64,000 nt of DNA from Mannheimia granulomatis (GTDB lineage Bacteria > Pseudomonadota > Gammaproteobacteria > Enterobacterales > Pasteurellaceae): NCBI RefSeq assembly GCF_011455695.1, contig NZ_CP015030.1:1736001-1800000 (forward strand), given 5' to 3'. Positions 1 through 10,899 of the stretch are shown here, in pieces; position 1 is the first letter of the stretch; each line of letters opens with the position of its first letter. The notes beneath the pieces were generated by a model. The model was not told the DNA's origin, searched no databases, and saw only the letters and a list, made by a program, of their open reading frames with translations. Position numbers and translations under genes: made by a program.

Positions 1-317
1 GTTTTTTGTTCTACTTGGTTACCAATTACCGCACCGGCAACGGCTCCCACTGCTGTTGCAATCGCTTGACCTGTACCACCACCAATCGCGTTACCGGCAA
101 CGCCGCCTAAAACGCCACCACCAACAGTACCAATCACACCTTCACTATTTGCTTGAATTTTAACATCACGTACAGAAACAATAGTTCCATAGCTAATAGA
201 ACGAGCTTCTTTTGCTTGACCTGCTGAATATACACTACCACTAAATACATCTGTATTCGCACAACCTACCAAAGCAAAGCTTGACATTAATGCAACGGCT
301 AGACCTAATTTTTTCAT
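1..317 (-). CDS. SlyB/Pcp-family glycine-zipper outer membrane lipoprotein, 3' end outside window
   Basis: The reading frame begins with ATG at 317 and runs off the left edge of the window after about 105 codons. The N-terminus (MKKLGLAVALMSS...) is a lipoprotein signal peptide with lipobox LVGC, placing the lipidated Cys at residue 19. A glycine-zipper segment follows (repeated GG.V.GG and AGAVIGN patterns), which is typical of the SlyB/Pcp 15-kDa peptidoglycan-associated lipoproteins of the outer membrane. Family membership is inferred from the lipobox plus the glycine zipper. The usual length is about 155 aa, so roughly a third is missing. The promoter must lie in or near the 3' end of the neighbouring yecM, since only 26 bp separate them. 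Confidence 0.85.
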   Translation of the reverse strand, partial: MKKLGLAVALMSSFALVGCANTDVFSGSVYSAGQAKEARSISYGTIVSVRDVKIQANSEGVIGTVGGGVLGGVAGNAIGGGTGQAIATAVGAVAGAVIGNQVEQK

Positions 318-343
318 TTGTACTCCAAAATAAATACCAAAAA

Positions 344-943
344 TTAAATTTCTGACATAACGATATCGTTTATATCATAAGGGTGCAGCTTTAGACAACA
401 AGTATTACAAAAAGTTACATTTCTCAAGGTGATCGCAATACTTGGATTAGGTAATTGCTCCCCCGACACCTGAGGATGACTTACCTTCACTTTCAATTCC
501 GAATTTTCCAATAACTTAAAATAGGACAAGCTTCGCTCGATCCATTGTTCTACCGTTTCGCCTACTAAAAATGGGAACACAATCTCAATATGCTCCCATC
601 CCTCTTCAGGATAAATCTTATCTTTAGGAAAAGGCAGCTCGACAATCTTTACATTTTGTCTGCAAAATTTAACCGCTTGCTCCAAGGTAAATAATCCAAT
701 TGGTCTGCCATTTACAATGCTTTCCTTAAGTAAGGTTGCCTTTTCTAACAACAAGTCTTTCCATTTTTCTGCGGTGTCGATTTGATTCATTCGAACAGCA
801 AGGTGATCGATTTGATAAAAGGATAAATCAATACCGGCTACTTCTGCAATTTGTTGAATTTTTTGCTCAAATTGAGATAAATCACCAAAACAAGCGGTCA
901 TTTTCTCGAAAAATTTTGCATTTTCTGCTACAATCCTGTCCAT
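344..943 (-). CDS. yecM: YecM family protein (VOC-like fold)
   Basis: This 199-residue protein matches the YecM family from memory of its sequence (E. coli YecM is about 188 aa). Recognisable stretches are the N-terminal DLSFYQIDHLAVR, which contains a metal-site-like His, and the central GWEHIEIVFPF. YecM has the vicinal-oxygen-chelate fold and its exact reaction is not known. It is divergent from argS with only 31 bp between the two starts, and yecM-argS is also a neighbouring pair in E. coli, which supports the call. The short gap means the two promoters must overlap or lie inside the coding regions. Confidence 0.85.
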   Translation of the reverse strand: MDRIVAENAKFFEKMTACFGDLSQFEQKIQQIAEVAGIDLSFYQIDHLAVRMNQIDTAEKWKDLLLEKATLLKESIVNGRPIGLFTLEQAVKFCRQNVKIVELPFPKDKIYPEEGWEHIEIVFPFLVGETVEQWIERSLSYFKLLENSELKVKVSHPQVSGEQLPNPSIAITLRNVTFCNTCCLKLHPYDINDIVMSEI

Positions 944-974
944 TTTTGTAAATCGAATTTAATAGGTTAAATTA

Positions 975-2702
975 GTGAATATTCAACAAATTTTATCAGA
1001 TAAAATTAAACAGGCAATGATTGCCGCTGGTGCAGAGGAAAATGTTGAGCCGCTTGTTCGTCAATCAGGCAAACCGGAGTTTGGCGATTATCAAGCCAAC
1101 GGTGCAATGGGGGCTGCGAAAAAATTGGGAATGAACCCTCGTGAGTTTGCTCAGAAAATTTTAGATAATGCCGATCTTAACGGCATTGCCGATAAATTAG
1201 AAATTGCAGGTCCCGGCTTTATCAATATCTTCTTGAACCAAGAATGGTTGGCTCAAAATGCTAACAATGCGTTACAAGCGGTTAATTTTGGCATAAAAAC
1301 TGCAAATCCGCAGACTATCGTAATCGACTACTCTTCACCAAACGTTGCCAAAGAGATGCACGTTGGGCATTTACGTTCAACTATTATTGGTGATGCGGTA
1401 GTCCGCACATTAGAATTTTTAGGCAATAACGTAATTCGTGCCAACCACGTGGGCGACTGGGGCACACAATTCGGTATGCTTATCGCTTACCTTGAAAAAA
1501 TGGAAAACGAACACGCCAGTGAGATGGAGTTAAGCGATTTAGAAGCCTTCTACCGTGCTGCCAAAGAGCATTATGATTCAGACGAAGTGTTTGCCGAAAA
1601 AGCCCGTAACTATGTGGTGAAATTACAAAGTGGCGATGAGTATTGCTTGACGATGTGGAAAAAGTTGGTGGACATCACTATGCACCACAACCAAGAAAAC
1701 TACGATCGTTTAAATGTAACCTTAACCGAAAAAGATGTGATGGGTGAAAGCCTTTACAACCCGATGTTACCTGAGATTGTGGCTGATCTTAAAGCGAAGA
1801 GCTTAGCCGTTGAAGATGACGGTGCCTTGGTGGTGTTCTTAGACGAGTTTAAAAACAAAGACGGCGACCCGATGGGCGTGATCGTGCAGAAAAAAGATGG
1901 TGGTTTCTTATATACCACCACCGATATTGCTGCTGCAAAATATCGTTATGAAACCTTAAAAGCCGACCGAGCATTGGTGTTCTCAGATTCCCGCCAAGCA
2001 CAACATATGCAACAAGCGTGGTTAATTACCCGCAAAGCAGGCTATGTACCGGATTCATTCAGCCTTGAACATCCATTCTTCGGCATGATGTTAGGCAAAG
2101 ACGGTAAACCGTTTAAAACCCGTAGTGGTGGCACAGTAAAACTGAAAGATCTATTAGACGAAGCAGTAGAACGTGCCGATAAGTTGATTTCAGAGCGTTC
2201 TACCGACTTAACCGCCGAAGAAAAAGCGGCAGTGGTAGAAGCGGTGGCAATCGGCTCGGTAAAATATTCAGATCTCTCAAAAAACCGTACCACTGATTAT
2301 GTGTTCGATTGGGATAATATGCTGACTTTTGAAGGCAATACCGCCCCTTATATGCAATATGCCTACACCCGTATTCGCTCGATTTTCGCTCGTGCCGGTA
2401 TTAATGCAGACAGCTTAAATGCGGAAATTCAGCTTGGTGAAGATAAAGAACGTGCTTTAGCCGTGAAATTACTGCAATTTGAAGAAGCCTTAAATGGCGT
2501 AGCAAAAGACGGTATGCCACATATTCTCTGCCAATACCTATACGAATTAGCTGGCAGTTTCTCAAGTTTCTACGAGGCTTGCCCAATTTTAAATGCAGAA
2601 GAAAACGTGAAAAACAGCCGCTTAGCCCTAGCCGCTTTAACCGCCAAAACGTTAAAACAAGGTTTAGATTTACTCGGCATTAAAACGGTTGAGAAGATGT
2701 AA
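975..2702 (+). CDS. argS: Arginyl-tRNA synthetase
   Basis: Class I aminoacyl-tRNA synthetase that charges tRNA-Arg with arginine in the cytoplasm. At 575 aa it has the normal bacterial length (E. coli 577). The HIGH signature is present as HVGH in [11 protein letters not shown] near residue 125. The KMSKS region is the degenerate [13 protein letters not shown] form normal for ArgRS. The N-terminal tRNA D-loop recognition domain and C-terminal anticodon-binding helices ([16 protein letters not shown] onward) are intact. Translation starts at GTG 975 ([10 protein letters not shown]). No closer ATG fits the family N-terminus. Confidence 0.97.
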   Translation: MNIQQILSDKIKQAMIAAGAEENVEPLVRQSGKPEFGDYQANGAMGAAKKLGMNPREFAQKILDNADLNGIADKLEIAGPGFINIFLNQEWLAQNANNALQAVNFGIKTANPQTIVIDYSSPNVAKEMHVGHLRSTIIGDAVVRTLEFLGNNVIRANHVGDWGTQFGMLIAYLEKMENEHASEMELSDLEAFYRAAKEHYDSDEVFAEKARNYVVKLQSGDEYCLTMWKKLVDITMHHNQENYDRLNVTLTEKDVMGESLYNPMLPEIVADLKAKSLAVEDDGALVVFLDEFKNKDGDPMGVIVQKKDGGFLYTTTDIAAAKYRYETLKADRALVFSDSRQAQHMQQAWLITRKAGYVPDSFSLEHPFFGMMLGKDGKPFKTRSGGTVKLKDLLDEAVERADKLISERSTDLTAEEKAAVVEAVAIGSVKYSDLSKNRTTDYVFDWDNMLTFEGNTAPYMQYAYTRIRSIFARAGINADSLNAEIQLGEDKERALAVKLLQFEEALNGVAKDGMPHILCQYLYELAGSFSSFYEACPILNAEENVKNSRLALAALTAKTLKQGLDLLGIKTVEKM

Positions 2703-2723
2703 TTTCCGTTGGGTGAAAAATAT

Positions 2724-4012
<1,289 letters not shown>

Positions 4013-4025
4013 GCTCAATACAAGC

Positions 4026-4080
4026 GGTTATTTTTCGGAAAAATTTTGCAAAAAATTGAAGAAAAATAACCTCTTTTTAT
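4026..4080 (+). terminator. Terminator of obgE
   Basis: GGTTATTTTTC (4026-4036) pairs perfectly with GAAAAATAACC (4061-4071), followed by TCTTTTTATTTT. The left arm is part of an uptake signal (ACAAGCGGT at 4020-4028). Confidence 0.75.
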
Positions 4081-4128
4081 TTTACTTTTCCATTTCATAA
4101 AATATCTACAAACCTCATATAAGCAAGA

Positions 4129-4157
4129 TTGGTTTAGCCTCTAATTTTTGATATAAT
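4129..4157 (+). promoter_or_regulatory. Sigma70-type promoter of hipBA
   Basis: TTGGTT at 4129-4134, a 17-bp spacer and a consensus TATAAT at 4152-4157. Transcription should start near 4164, leaving a leader of only about 33 nt before the hipB start, with no recognisable Shine-Dalgarno. Confidence 0.65.
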
Positions 4158-4194
4158 ATTATCAATTTTATAGAAAAATCTCTAATTTTTGATA
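4139..4194 (+). promoter_or_regulatory. Candidate HipB operator: two direct repeats plus a dyad
   Basis: The 15-mer CTCTAATTTTTGATA occurs exactly twice, at 4139-4153 and 4180-4194. The copies start 41 bp apart, close to four helical turns. The first overlaps the -10 box and the second ends three bases before the hipB start codon. A dyad, TTGATA (4148-4153) and TATCAA (4160-4165), lies over the -10 box and start site. HipB-type repressors are known to autoregulate by binding repeats at their own promoter. Assigning these repeats as its sites is inference. Confidence 0.55.
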
Positions 4195-4196
4195 CT

Positions 4197-4469
4197 ATGT
4201 TGTACTTTTATGATGATATAGAAACTCGCAAACGTTTCGCTGATTACCTCAAGCAAAAGCGAAAATTCGCTAAGCTCTCCCGAGAACAGCTTGCTGAAAA
4301 AGCCCTTGTGCCAGCAAGTACGATTCGCCGTTTTGAAACAACAGGGCATATCTCGTTCAAACAATTTTTAGCCTTGTGGCTTGTATTAGATGATTTAGGA
4401 CGATTGATCGCTCTCACACAAAATACACCAACAATGCCACAAACGATAGATGAGGTTCTACGTGGTTAA
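4197..4469 (+). CDS. hipB: HipB-like antitoxin, XRE-family helix-turn-helix
   Basis: This 90-residue protein has a Cro/C1-type helix-turn-helix across about residues 25-60. The pattern is LSREQLAEKALVPASTIRRF, with the second helix ahead of RFETTGHISF. It matches antitoxins that pair with HipA kinases, both neutralising the kinase and repressing the operon. The ATG at 4197 has no clear ribosome binding site, and the mRNA leader is very short and overlaps the operator repeat. A start at a later codon cannot be excluded. The gene overlaps hipA by 8 bp, indicating translational coupling. Confidence 0.85.
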   Translation: MLYFYDDIETRKRFADYLKQKRKFAKLSREQLAEKALVPASTIRRFETTGHISFKQFLALWLVLDDLGRLIALTQNTPTMPQTIDEVLRG

Positions 4470-5730
4470 ATTACAGAAAACGGTTCACCTAAATGTGCTT
4501 AGCACACTGGTAGATGGACGTAAAATCAAAGTTGGGGAATTGGCAGAAAATCGTCAGGGTATTTTCTTTGCTTATGACGATCACTATCGCCAGTATTTTC
4601 CACATCTCTCACTTTCGCCATTTAAATTGCGTTTTGAGCCAGATTTACAACTCGCACCTAAAGAACCTCATAATGGCTTGCACGGTGTGTTTGCTGACAG
4701 TTTACCCGATGGCTGGGGAATGTTGTTACAAGATCGTTTTTTTGCCGCTAACGGCATTGACTTTTACCGTATTTCGCCACTGGATAGATTAGCCTTTGTG
4801 GGAGAAAAAGGGATTGGAGCTCTATCCTTTGAACCTCAAACGGAAAATTCAACGGAGGACGTTAGTCTTACTGAGCTTGGCAAAAATGCTGAGCAGCTAT
4901 TTGGCGGACAAACTGAAGAAGTATTGAATGCGTTAATTCAGGCAGGAAGCTCAGGGGGAGCGAGACCCAAAGCCCAAATTTTTATACCTCCCCAGCAAAC
5001 CAATATTTGCCGTACTGTAGCCCAACAAGGAGATGAAGCGTGGATTGTGAAATTCACCTCGAAAAATCTACCGCTACAATTTGAAGAAGGATTATGCGAG
5101 GCTGCCTATCTTTCAATGGCAGAAACCGCACAACTACAGCCGGTAGAATGGCAACTACTCAACCAGCAAACTCAACCTTGGTTAGCAGTAAAACGTTTTG
5201 ATTATTTGGCTGAAACAGGCGGGAGAGTGCATACCCATAGTTTGTGTGGGCTGTTAGATGCGAGTCACCGAATGTCATCAATGGACTACTTTGGATTACT
5301 GAAAGCAACTAAACTCTTGTGCCATTCTCGCCGAGCTAGCCAACTGCAATTCCGCCGGGCGATATTTAATCTATTTACCTTAAACCAAGACGATCACACA
5401 AAGAACTGGGCATTCGTGCAAGATGAACAGGGAAATTGGCCCCCTTCTCCAGCCTACGACATTACGTTTAGCCCATTGCGTCACGGCGAGCATTCAACGG
5501 CTTTTGGGATTTATGGTACAAAGCCACCGCTAAACGTTATTCAAGAGTTGGCTGATGTTGCAGGCTTTAATGACTGGTCAGAAGCCAAAGCCGTGATAGG
5601 TGAAATTGTGGCTTCGATTGCAGCATTTAGCAATGCTGCAAAACAGTTAGGCATTCGTCAAACGACTATTTCACAAATCCAAAAAAGCCTTAACCGCGTT
5701 TGGCAAGAAAATAGAGGGTTGTTGGAATAG
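4462..5730 (+). CDS. hipA: HipA-family serine/threonine kinase toxin
   Basis: HipA kinases phosphorylate targets such as glutamyl-tRNA synthetase and cause growth arrest. About 422 aa (E. coli 440). The N-terminal HipA domain has the family motif SLPDGWGMLLQDRF near residue 85. A glycine-rich GSSGGARPKA follows around 162-171, then catalytic NQDDHTKNWAF around 308-318, with metal-binding PAYDITF just after. All key kinase residues appear intact. GTG 4462 is chosen over the in-frame ATG 4450 because GAGG at 4452-4455 sits 6 bp before it, while ATG 4450 has no such site. Its product would be four residues longer. Confidence 0.88.
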   Translation: MVKLQKTVHLNVLSTLVDGRKIKVGELAENRQGIFFAYDDHYRQYFPHLSLSPFKLRFEPDLQLAPKEPHNGLHGVFADSLPDGWGMLLQDRFFAANGIDFYRISPLDRLAFVGEKGIGALSFEPQTENSTEDVSLTELGKNAEQLFGGQTEEVLNALIQAGSSGGARPKAQIFIPPQQTNICRTVAQQGDEAWIVKFTSKNLPLQFEEGLCEAAYLSMAETAQLQPVEWQLLNQQTQPWLAVKRFDYLAETGGRVHTHSLCGLLDASHRMSSMDYFGLLKATKLLCHSRRASQLQFRRAIFNLFTLNQDDHTKNWAFVQDEQGNWPPSPAYDITFSPLRHGEHSTAFGIYGTKPPLNVIQELADVAGFNDWSEAKAVIGEIVASIAAFSNAAKQLGIRQTTISQIQKSLNRVWQENRGLLE

Positions 5731-5734
5731 ATGA

Positions 5735-5788
5735 AAGCGGTTACTTTTAGCTGGAAATTTGCAAATTTCCTGAGAAAAACAACCGCTT
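5735..5788 (+). terminator. Inverted uptake-signal pair after hipA
   Basis: AAGCGGTT (5735-5742) and AACCGCTT (5781-5788) flank an inner palindrome GGAAATTT GC AAATTTCC (5753-5770). Oppositely oriented uptake signals commonly form stem-loops downstream of genes in Pasteurellaceae. There is no good T tract, so termination is inferred. Confidence 0.45.
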
Positions 5789-5849
5789 GTTTGTTATTGC
5801 ATTACTGCCATATTAAGCTTAGATACCGCTTGTTTTTTAAGGAAAGCTT

Positions 5850-6467
5850 ATGCTCACATCAAAATCTTGCGATTTATTTAATATTCCGTTCTTTCAATTT
5901 GCTCAGCTGAAGAAGTATTGTCCTGAGGAAATTCCTCGTATTAAAGCTGATTATAAAGCCCATTGGGAAATTTGGAAAAACTTGCACCTTGAACTCCACC
6001 GTCAGTTAGGGCAACCTTTTGGCGAACCGCATATTGAGCGTTGGTGTAACGGCTGGCAAGTGCGGGCGCATTTTTTTGCTTATTATAAATATGAATTTAA
6101 CAAAAATTCAGCCGCCATTATTTCGGTGATTTTAAATCGCCGCCGTTTGCAAGTGAGCCTTGATTGGCATTGTTATCGGGCAGATCGCTCTCAAATTAAT
6201 GTTCATCAATATAATCAATGGTGGGAAAATTTAGATCGGGAACGCTTTGCCGATTTTGAGATATGGAACGGAGGTGAGAGTGAATATGCTGATTTCCGTC
6301 AAGTGAAAACCTTTTCAGAAAACGAATTTGTATTAAAAGATGAAGACGATTTTTGGTGCATAGGACGGAATTTGGAAAAGGACGATTTAGATAAAACCGA
6401 TGTAGTGGAGTTTATCTATCAGGCAATTCGGGATCTGCTACCTCTTTATGAAAAGTGTCATCAATAA
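5850..6467 (+). CDS. Hypothetical protein, possibly HI_0552 family
   Basis: A 205-residue soluble protein without signal peptide or membrane segment, rich in aromatic residues (YKAHWEIWKNLHLELH near the N-terminus, SLDWHCYRADRS in the middle, DDFWCIGRN near the end). I do not recognise a catalytic motif. It resembles, from memory, a small Pasteurellaceae protein family typified by H. influenzae HI_0552, which some databases name as a bacterial glucose-6-phosphate dehydrogenase family. I cannot confirm that name from the sequence and would not infer that activity. It is a single gene with an AAGGAAAGC site ahead of the ATG and a strong terminator behind it. Confidence 0.7.
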   Translation: MLTSKSCDLFNIPFFQFAQLKKYCPEEIPRIKADYKAHWEIWKNLHLELHRQLGQPFGEPHIERWCNGWQVRAHFFAYYKYEFNKNSAAIISVILNRRRLQVSLDWHCYRADRSQINVHQYNQWWENLDRERFADFEIWNGGESEYADFRQVKTFSENEFVLKDEDDFWCIGRNLEKDDLDKTDVVEFIYQAIRDLLPLYEKCHQ

Positions 6468-6480
6468 AGTCACGAATAAA

Positions 6481-6516
6481 ACAAAAGGACTAAGCAATCA
6501 GGCTTAGTCCTTTCAA
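6481..6516. terminator. Bidirectional terminator between the hypothetical gene and ccmF
   Basis: A perfect 10-bp stem AGGACTAAGC (6486-6495) / GCTTAGTCCT (6502-6511), with A-rich sequence on the left and TTTCAATTT on the right. It can serve both converging genes. Confidence 0.85.
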
Positions 6517-6517
6517 T

Positions 6518-8476
6518 TTATGCAGTTACTGTTTCTTTATTTTGTAGGCGTAAACGGTAGCGTTTATCCATCATACAGAGTAATCCACCGAGTGCCATAA
6601 ACAGCCCACCAATCCAAATCCAGCGGATAAACGGTTTGTAATACAAACGAACCGCCCAAGAATTATCTTCGAGTTTTTCCCCTAATGCCGCGTAGAGATC
6701 ACGGGTGAAACCCCAGTCAATTGCGGCTTCGGTCATTCCCATTTTGCTTACGTTATAAAAACGTTTTTCCGCATTGAGCGTGGCTTCATATTTGCCGTTA
6801 TGAGTAATTTCAAGCTCGGCTGTACCGCCTTGATAGTTTGCACCGTCTGTAATTCGAAGACCTTTAAATTCTACTTGGTAATCTAGAATTTCCGCTTTAT
6901 CGCCTACATTCATCCGTACATCACGTTCAACACTGAAATTTTGGCTAAATGCGATGCCAAATACCGTCATCGCTACTCCAAGGTGAGCCAATACCATCCC
7001 CCAATGTGAACGAGAAAGTTTGAACAGACCGCTAAATAACGAATTACGGTGCGTTGCACGTTGCTGTAGCTCATATACACTTAATAGTACGATAAAGACC
7101 GACATCATTGTGCCTAGCACAACGCTTACGGTAATCGTATTACGGAAGAAATACGGCAATGCAAAGCCAAGAATGACCATAACAATCAGGGCAATAACCG
7201 TAGGCTTACGAATGGCTGAAATTTGATCTCGACGCCATTTCACCAATGGGCCGATTCCTAATACAAACGCAAACGGTACCATTAAAATCATAAACATTTG
7301 GTCGAAGAACGGCGCACCGATGGAAATTGTGCCTAAACCAATTTGCTTGTGAACAAGCGGTAATAATGTGCCTAAAAAGACCACCGATAAAAATGCCATC
7401 AACAAAATATTATTGATTAACAGCATGGATTCTCTTGAATAACGCTCATAGTTATCCAAGCTTTTAATTTGTGAGCCTTTAAATGCATATAGCAACAACG
7501 AACCGCCTACCACAATAACGAGATAAGCTAAGATATATAAACCTCTTGTTGGGTCAGATGCGAAGGCATGTACTGAAACTAAAATACCTGACCGAACTAA
7601 GAATGTCCCAACCAAACAAAGCGAGAAAGCTAAAATCGCCAGTAAAACTGTCCACGCTTTAAACGTTCCCCTTTTTTCGGTAACGGCTAATGAGTGAATT
7701 AAGGCGGTACCGGCAATCCAAGGCATTAGAGAAGCATTTTCTACCGGATCCCAGAACCACCAGCCGCCCCAACCGAGTTCGTAATATGCCCACCAAGAAC
7801 CTAATACGATCCCTAATGTTAAAAATACCCATGCTGCCATTGTCCATGGGCGTGACCATCTTGCCCAAGCGGTATCTAAACGCCCTGTCATAAGTGATGC
7901 AATCGCAAAAGCAAAAGCTACCGAGAAGCCCACATAGCCCATATAAAGTAGCGGTGGGTGGAAAATTAAGCCTACATCTTGCAACATCGGGTTTAATTCT
8001 CTGCCATCAACCGGGAAATTCGGGAAAGTACGGTCAAACGGGTTGGAGGTAAAAATCACAAACACCAAAAAGCCAATGCTGATCATACCCATTAAGCCTA
8101 ATACTCTAGCTACCGCATCTTCAGGCATTTTTCGAGTAAAGGCTGCAACACCAACCGACCAAAGAGAAAGTAGCCACACCCATAATAAAAGTGAACCTTC
8201 GTGTGCACCCCACACCGCAGACAAGCGATACTGTAAAGGTAAACTACTATTTGAATTATTTACCACATACTGTACAGTAAAGTCGTTTACTGCAAATAGA
8301 TAGAATAACGAGCCAAAGGAGAGAGTAAGCGATAAAAACATCGCCCAAGTCATTGGTCTGGCTAAGGCAATTAAGGTACTATTTTGTTTTTCAGCACCCC
8401 AAATCGGTAAAATTGCTAATAAAACCGAAATTGCCAGTGATAACGCTAATGCATAATTGCCTAATTCTGCAATCAT
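6518..8476 (-). CDS. ccmF: Cytochrome c-type biogenesis protein CcmF (heme lyase core)
   Basis: A polytopic inner membrane protein of the HCCA superfamily, forming the heme lyase that joins heme from holo-CcmE to apocytochrome c. 652 aa (E. coli 647). The periplasmic tryptophan-rich WWD motif is present as [18 protein letters not shown] near residue 235, together with conserved ligand-like His residues (for example [11 protein letters not shown]). The ATG at 8476 overlaps the ccmE stop by 4 bp (ATGA). It is the last ccm gene here, because ccmG and ccmH do not follow. Confidence 0.96.
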   Translation of the reverse strand: MIAELGNYALALSLAISVLLAILPIWGAEKQNSTLIALARPMTWAMFLSLTLSFGSLFYLFAVNDFTVQYVVNNSNSSLPLQYRLSAVWGAHEGSLLLWVWLLSLWSVGVAAFTRKMPEDAVARVLGLMGMISIGFLVFVIFTSNPFDRTFPNFPVDGRELNPMLQDVGLIFHPPLLYMGYVGFSVAFAFAIASLMTGRLDTAWARWSRPWTMAAWVFLTLGIVLGSWWAYYELGWGGWWFWDPVENASLMPWIAGTALIHSLAVTEKRGTFKAWTVLLAILAFSLCLVGTFLVRSGILVSVHAFASDPTRGLYILAYLVIVVGGSLLLYAFKGSQIKSLDNYERYSRESMLLINNILLMAFLSVVFLGTLLPLVHKQIGLGTISIGAPFFDQMFMILMVPFAFVLGIGPLVKWRRDQISAIRKPTVIALIVMVILGFALPYFFRNTITVSVVLGTMMSVFIVLLSVYELQQRATHRNSLFSGLFKLSRSHWGMVLAHLGVAMTVFGIAFSQNFSVERDVRMNVGDKAEILDYQVEFKGLRITDGANYQGGTAELEITHNGKYEATLNAEKRFYNVSKMGMTEAAIDWGFTRDLYAALGEKLEDNSWAVRLYYKPFIRWIWIGGLFMALGGLLCMMDKRYRLRLQNKETVTA

Positions 8477-9021
8477 TTAGCTTCCCCTTGCATAGGTGCT
8501 TTTTGAGCTTCTTCTTTCATTCTACGATCAGTTTCCGATTCGCCTTTTAAATCTTGTTCTGAAACGCCCACAGCATTGTGCTGAGCTTTCATTTTATCAC
8601 CTAGCTCTGGCGGCATATAATTTTCATCATGTTTTGCCAATACTTCAGTCGCTTTTAAACGTTTTGGTTCAACCAGCACACCTTGCGCAACGATGCCTTG
8701 CCCTTCACGGAATAAATCCGGCAGAATACCTTCATACTCAACGGTAATCGATGGTCCGATATCTTCTAAATCAAATACGACTTTTAAGGTTTTATCGTCA
8801 CGTTTTACGCTATCTTCCACCACCATTCCGCCCACACGAATACGCTGCCCGACTTCAGGTTTTTTATTCGGATCATCATTTTTACCATTGACTATTTCCG
8901 ATGGCGTATAAAACAGATCAATATTTTGACTTAATGCATAAAGCGTTAAGCCTGCTGCAACAGAAAGACCAAGCAATACAGAAACCACCACTTTCAATCT
9001 TGATTTTCGTCTTGGATTCAT
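8473..9021 (-). CDS. ccmE: Periplasmic heme chaperone CcmE
   Basis: CcmE receives heme from CcmC/CcmAB on a surface His and passes it to CcmF. With the start at ATG 9021 ([10 protein letters not shown]) the protein is 182 aa. It has a short cytoplasmic N-terminus, one membrane anchor ([20 protein letters not shown]), an OB-fold domain and the heme-binding motif [12 protein letters not shown] with the covalent His. A longer frame begins upstream at 9090, but only ATG 9021 matches the family N-terminus and has AAGGTGG just ahead. Confidence 0.95.
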   Translation of the reverse strand: MNPRRKSRLKVVVSVLLGLSVAAGLTLYALSQNIDLFYTPSEIVNGKNDDPNKKPEVGQRIRVGGMVVEDSVKRDDKTLKVVFDLEDIGPSITVEYEGILPDLFREGQGIVAQGVLVEPKRLKATEVLAKHDENYMPPELGDKMKAQHNAVGVSEQDLKGESETDRRMKEEAQKAPMQGEAK

Positions 9022-9188
9022 AGTAACCACCTTCAAAAAATAAATACTGCAGAAAAACTCAAAAAACAAACCACTATTACTATTAAGCATAACAAAAAGC
9101 CATAAAGGATTCTTGCCATTTAGAGGAAGTTTTGCGATTTCTCAAATCAAATACCCATAAAGGAGTACTCAAGTAAAATTGCAAAATT

Positions 9189-9407
9189 TTACTGTTTTTT
9201 AACCGCTTGTGATTCGAAATGCTTGCCGGCTCTTTCCTCTCTCGCCAACTCTTTTTTCGCTTGCGCTAAAATAGCTTTATGTTCTCTACGGCTTAAGCAA
9301 ATCAGTCCACCCATTGCGATAAAGCTCACGCCATAAGAAAGCCATACATAAAAACCGTAACCACCCATAGCGAAAAAATCGCTGATTGATTCAAATTGGA
9401 ATATCAT
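9189..9407 (-). CDS. ccmD: Heme exporter accessory protein CcmD
   Basis: A small single-span membrane protein (72 aa) needed to release holo-CcmE from the CcmABC complex. It has the family start (FESISDFFAMGGYGFYVWLSYG, with the conserved Y in GFYVW), one hydrophobic segment, and a basic, charged C-terminal tail (KAILAQAKKELAREER). It lies 24 bp after ccmC. About 167 bp separate it from the ccmE start, and this gap holds an uptake signal (ACCGCTTGT at 9202-9210 is within its 3' end). Confidence 0.9.
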   Translation of the reverse strand: MIFQFESISDFFAMGGYGFYVWLSYGVSFIAMGGLICLSRREHKAILAQAKKELAREERAGKHFESQAVKKQ

Positions 9408-9431
9408 TTTTATCTCTCCTACTTTTCTTTT

Positions 9432-10169
9432 TTATGCTGCTTTTGCTAACTGCTTTACCCAAGGACGGTTACGCTCATCTTTTAATAATGCGATACGATA
9501 ACGCCAAATGCTAAACCATGCAGTGAAAATAAGGCTGCCAAAAATCGCTAATAGTAATGGAATCAGCATTTCAACCGCCATAGACGGTTTATCAAATTTA
9601 GTAATAGTTGCCCCTTGATGTAAGGTGTTCCACCATTCCACCGAGAAGTGGATAATCGGTAAGTTAATCACACCAACTACCGACAACACACCGGCGGCTT
9701 TTGCCCCGGTTTGCCTGTCTTGGAAAGCAGAATAAAGTGCCATAACGCCAATATACAGAAAGAATAGCACTAAAGCTGAAGTCAGCCGTGCATCCCACAC
9801 CCACCAAGTTCCCCACATTGGTTTACCCCAAATCGCCCCTGTTGCAAGGGAAATAAAAGCAAACACCAAACCGATAGGAGCCATTGAAATCATTGCTAAA
9901 TTTGCTTGGCGAATCTGCCACACTAAGGCAACTAAGCCTGCCACTGCCATTGAGCCATAAACGCCCATCGACCAAATCGCTGCCGGCACGTGAATAAATA
10001 TAATACGGTAGCTATCTCCTTGTTGGTAATCTTTCGGCGCATAGGCAAGCCCCCACACAAAAGCCACTGCTAACATAATCAAACTTAGCCAGCCTAAAAA
10101 GGGCTGAACTTTCCCCAGCAAATGGTACTGTGTTTCAGATTTTGCATAAGGGTGTAACCATTTCCACAT
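9432..10169 (-). CDS. ccmC: Heme handling protein CcmC
   Basis: An inner membrane HCCA-family protein (245 aa, six membrane spans) that loads heme onto CcmE. The tryptophan-rich periplasmic motif WGTWWVWDARLTS near residue 125 is complete, with flanking His residues (IHVPAAIW and HFSVEWWNTLHQ). It is the third gene of ccmABCDEF. Confidence 0.95.
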   Translation of the reverse strand: MWKWLHPYAKSETQYHLLGKVQPFLGWLSLIMLAVAFVWGLAYAPKDYQQGDSYRIIFIHVPAAIWSMGVYGSMAVAGLVALVWQIRQANLAMISMAPIGLVFAFISLATGAIWGKPMWGTWWVWDARLTSALVLFFLYIGVMALYSAFQDRQTGAKAAGVLSVVGVINLPIIHFSVEWWNTLHQGATITKFDKPSMAVEMLIPLLLAIFGSLIFTAWFSIWRYRIALLKDERNRPWVKQLAKAA

Positions 10170-10236
10170 AGAAAAACTCCGTAATAAATGAAATGTTTAT
10201 TTACTTATTTTTTTACAAAAATTACTTCTTACAAAT

Positions 10237-10899
10237 CTAATTCAAACTAATCCTTAATGCCCCGGCAATAGCGAAAGGCGAAAAGGTTAAAGTAATCGCT
10301 AAAATAGCCCCAAGAATTGCAAGTTGTCCGCTGTAGCCCATATTCAAAGTTGCTGCTTCAAGCACTGCTGCGGCAAAAATTAATACCGGTAAAAAAAGCG
10401 GTAAAATCAAGAGACTTAATAAAGTCCCACCTTTGCGTAAGCCTACTGTTAAGGCAACACCAATCGCACCTAAGCAACTTAAAATCGGGGTACCCAGTAA
10501 TAACGTAAGCACCAACGCCCACCAAAGGTGAGTTTCAAGTGAAAGCAAAATTGCCGCAATGGGAGAAAGTAAAATTAACGGCAAGCCGGTTAATATCCAG
10601 TGAGCAACCACTTTAGCAAGGGCTACTTGCGGTAGGCCAAGCGGTAATAACATAAGCTGTTCGAGTGAGCCATCTAAATAATCATCTCTAAACAAGCGTT
10701 CAAAAGAGAGTAAAGCTGAAAGCAAAGCTGCCACCCATGCAATACCACCGGCAATTTTCCCAAGTAACTCTGGGTTCGGTCCCATTAAAATCGGGAATAC
10801 GGTAATCACCATCAAAAAAAACCAAAGCGGATTTAAAATTTCCGATGGTTTACGAAAGGCGATAGTCAATTCTCGCTGAATAATATTAATTAAAATCAT
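10237..10899 (-). CDS. ccmB: Heme exporter membrane subunit CcmB
   Basis: Membrane subunit of the CcmAB ABC transporter (220 aa, six hydrophobic spans) that uses ATP to release holo-CcmE. The N-terminus (QRELTIAFRKPSEILNPLWFF) is typical of the family. The start overlaps ccmA by 4 bp, indicating coupled translation. Confidence 0.95.
   Translation of the reverse strand: MILINIIQRELTIAFRKPSEILNPLWFFLMVITVFPILMGPNPELLGKIAGGIAWVAALLSALLSFERLFRDDYLDGSLEQLMLLPLGLPQVALAKVVAHWILTGLPLILLSPIAAILLSLETHLWWALVLTLLLGTPILSCLGAIGVALTVGLRKGGTLLSLLILPLFLPVLIFAAAVLEAATLNMGYSGQLAILGAILAITLTFSPFAIAGALRISLN

Noticed and set aside
736-951. Antisense frames inside yecM and many similar frames opposite core genes
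   Set aside because: They lie fully within strongly supported genes on the other strand, lack ribosome binding sites and show no family resemblance.
2042-2293. Missing KMSKS motif in ArgS as a sign of inactivation
   Set aside because: ArgRS enzymes of this type normally have the degenerate [10 protein letters not shown] form, so this is not a defect.
9022-9090. Longer N-terminus of CcmE starting at 9090
   Set aside because: The extra 23 residues do not fit the CcmE family, while ATG 9021 has a good ribosome binding site and matches the known start.
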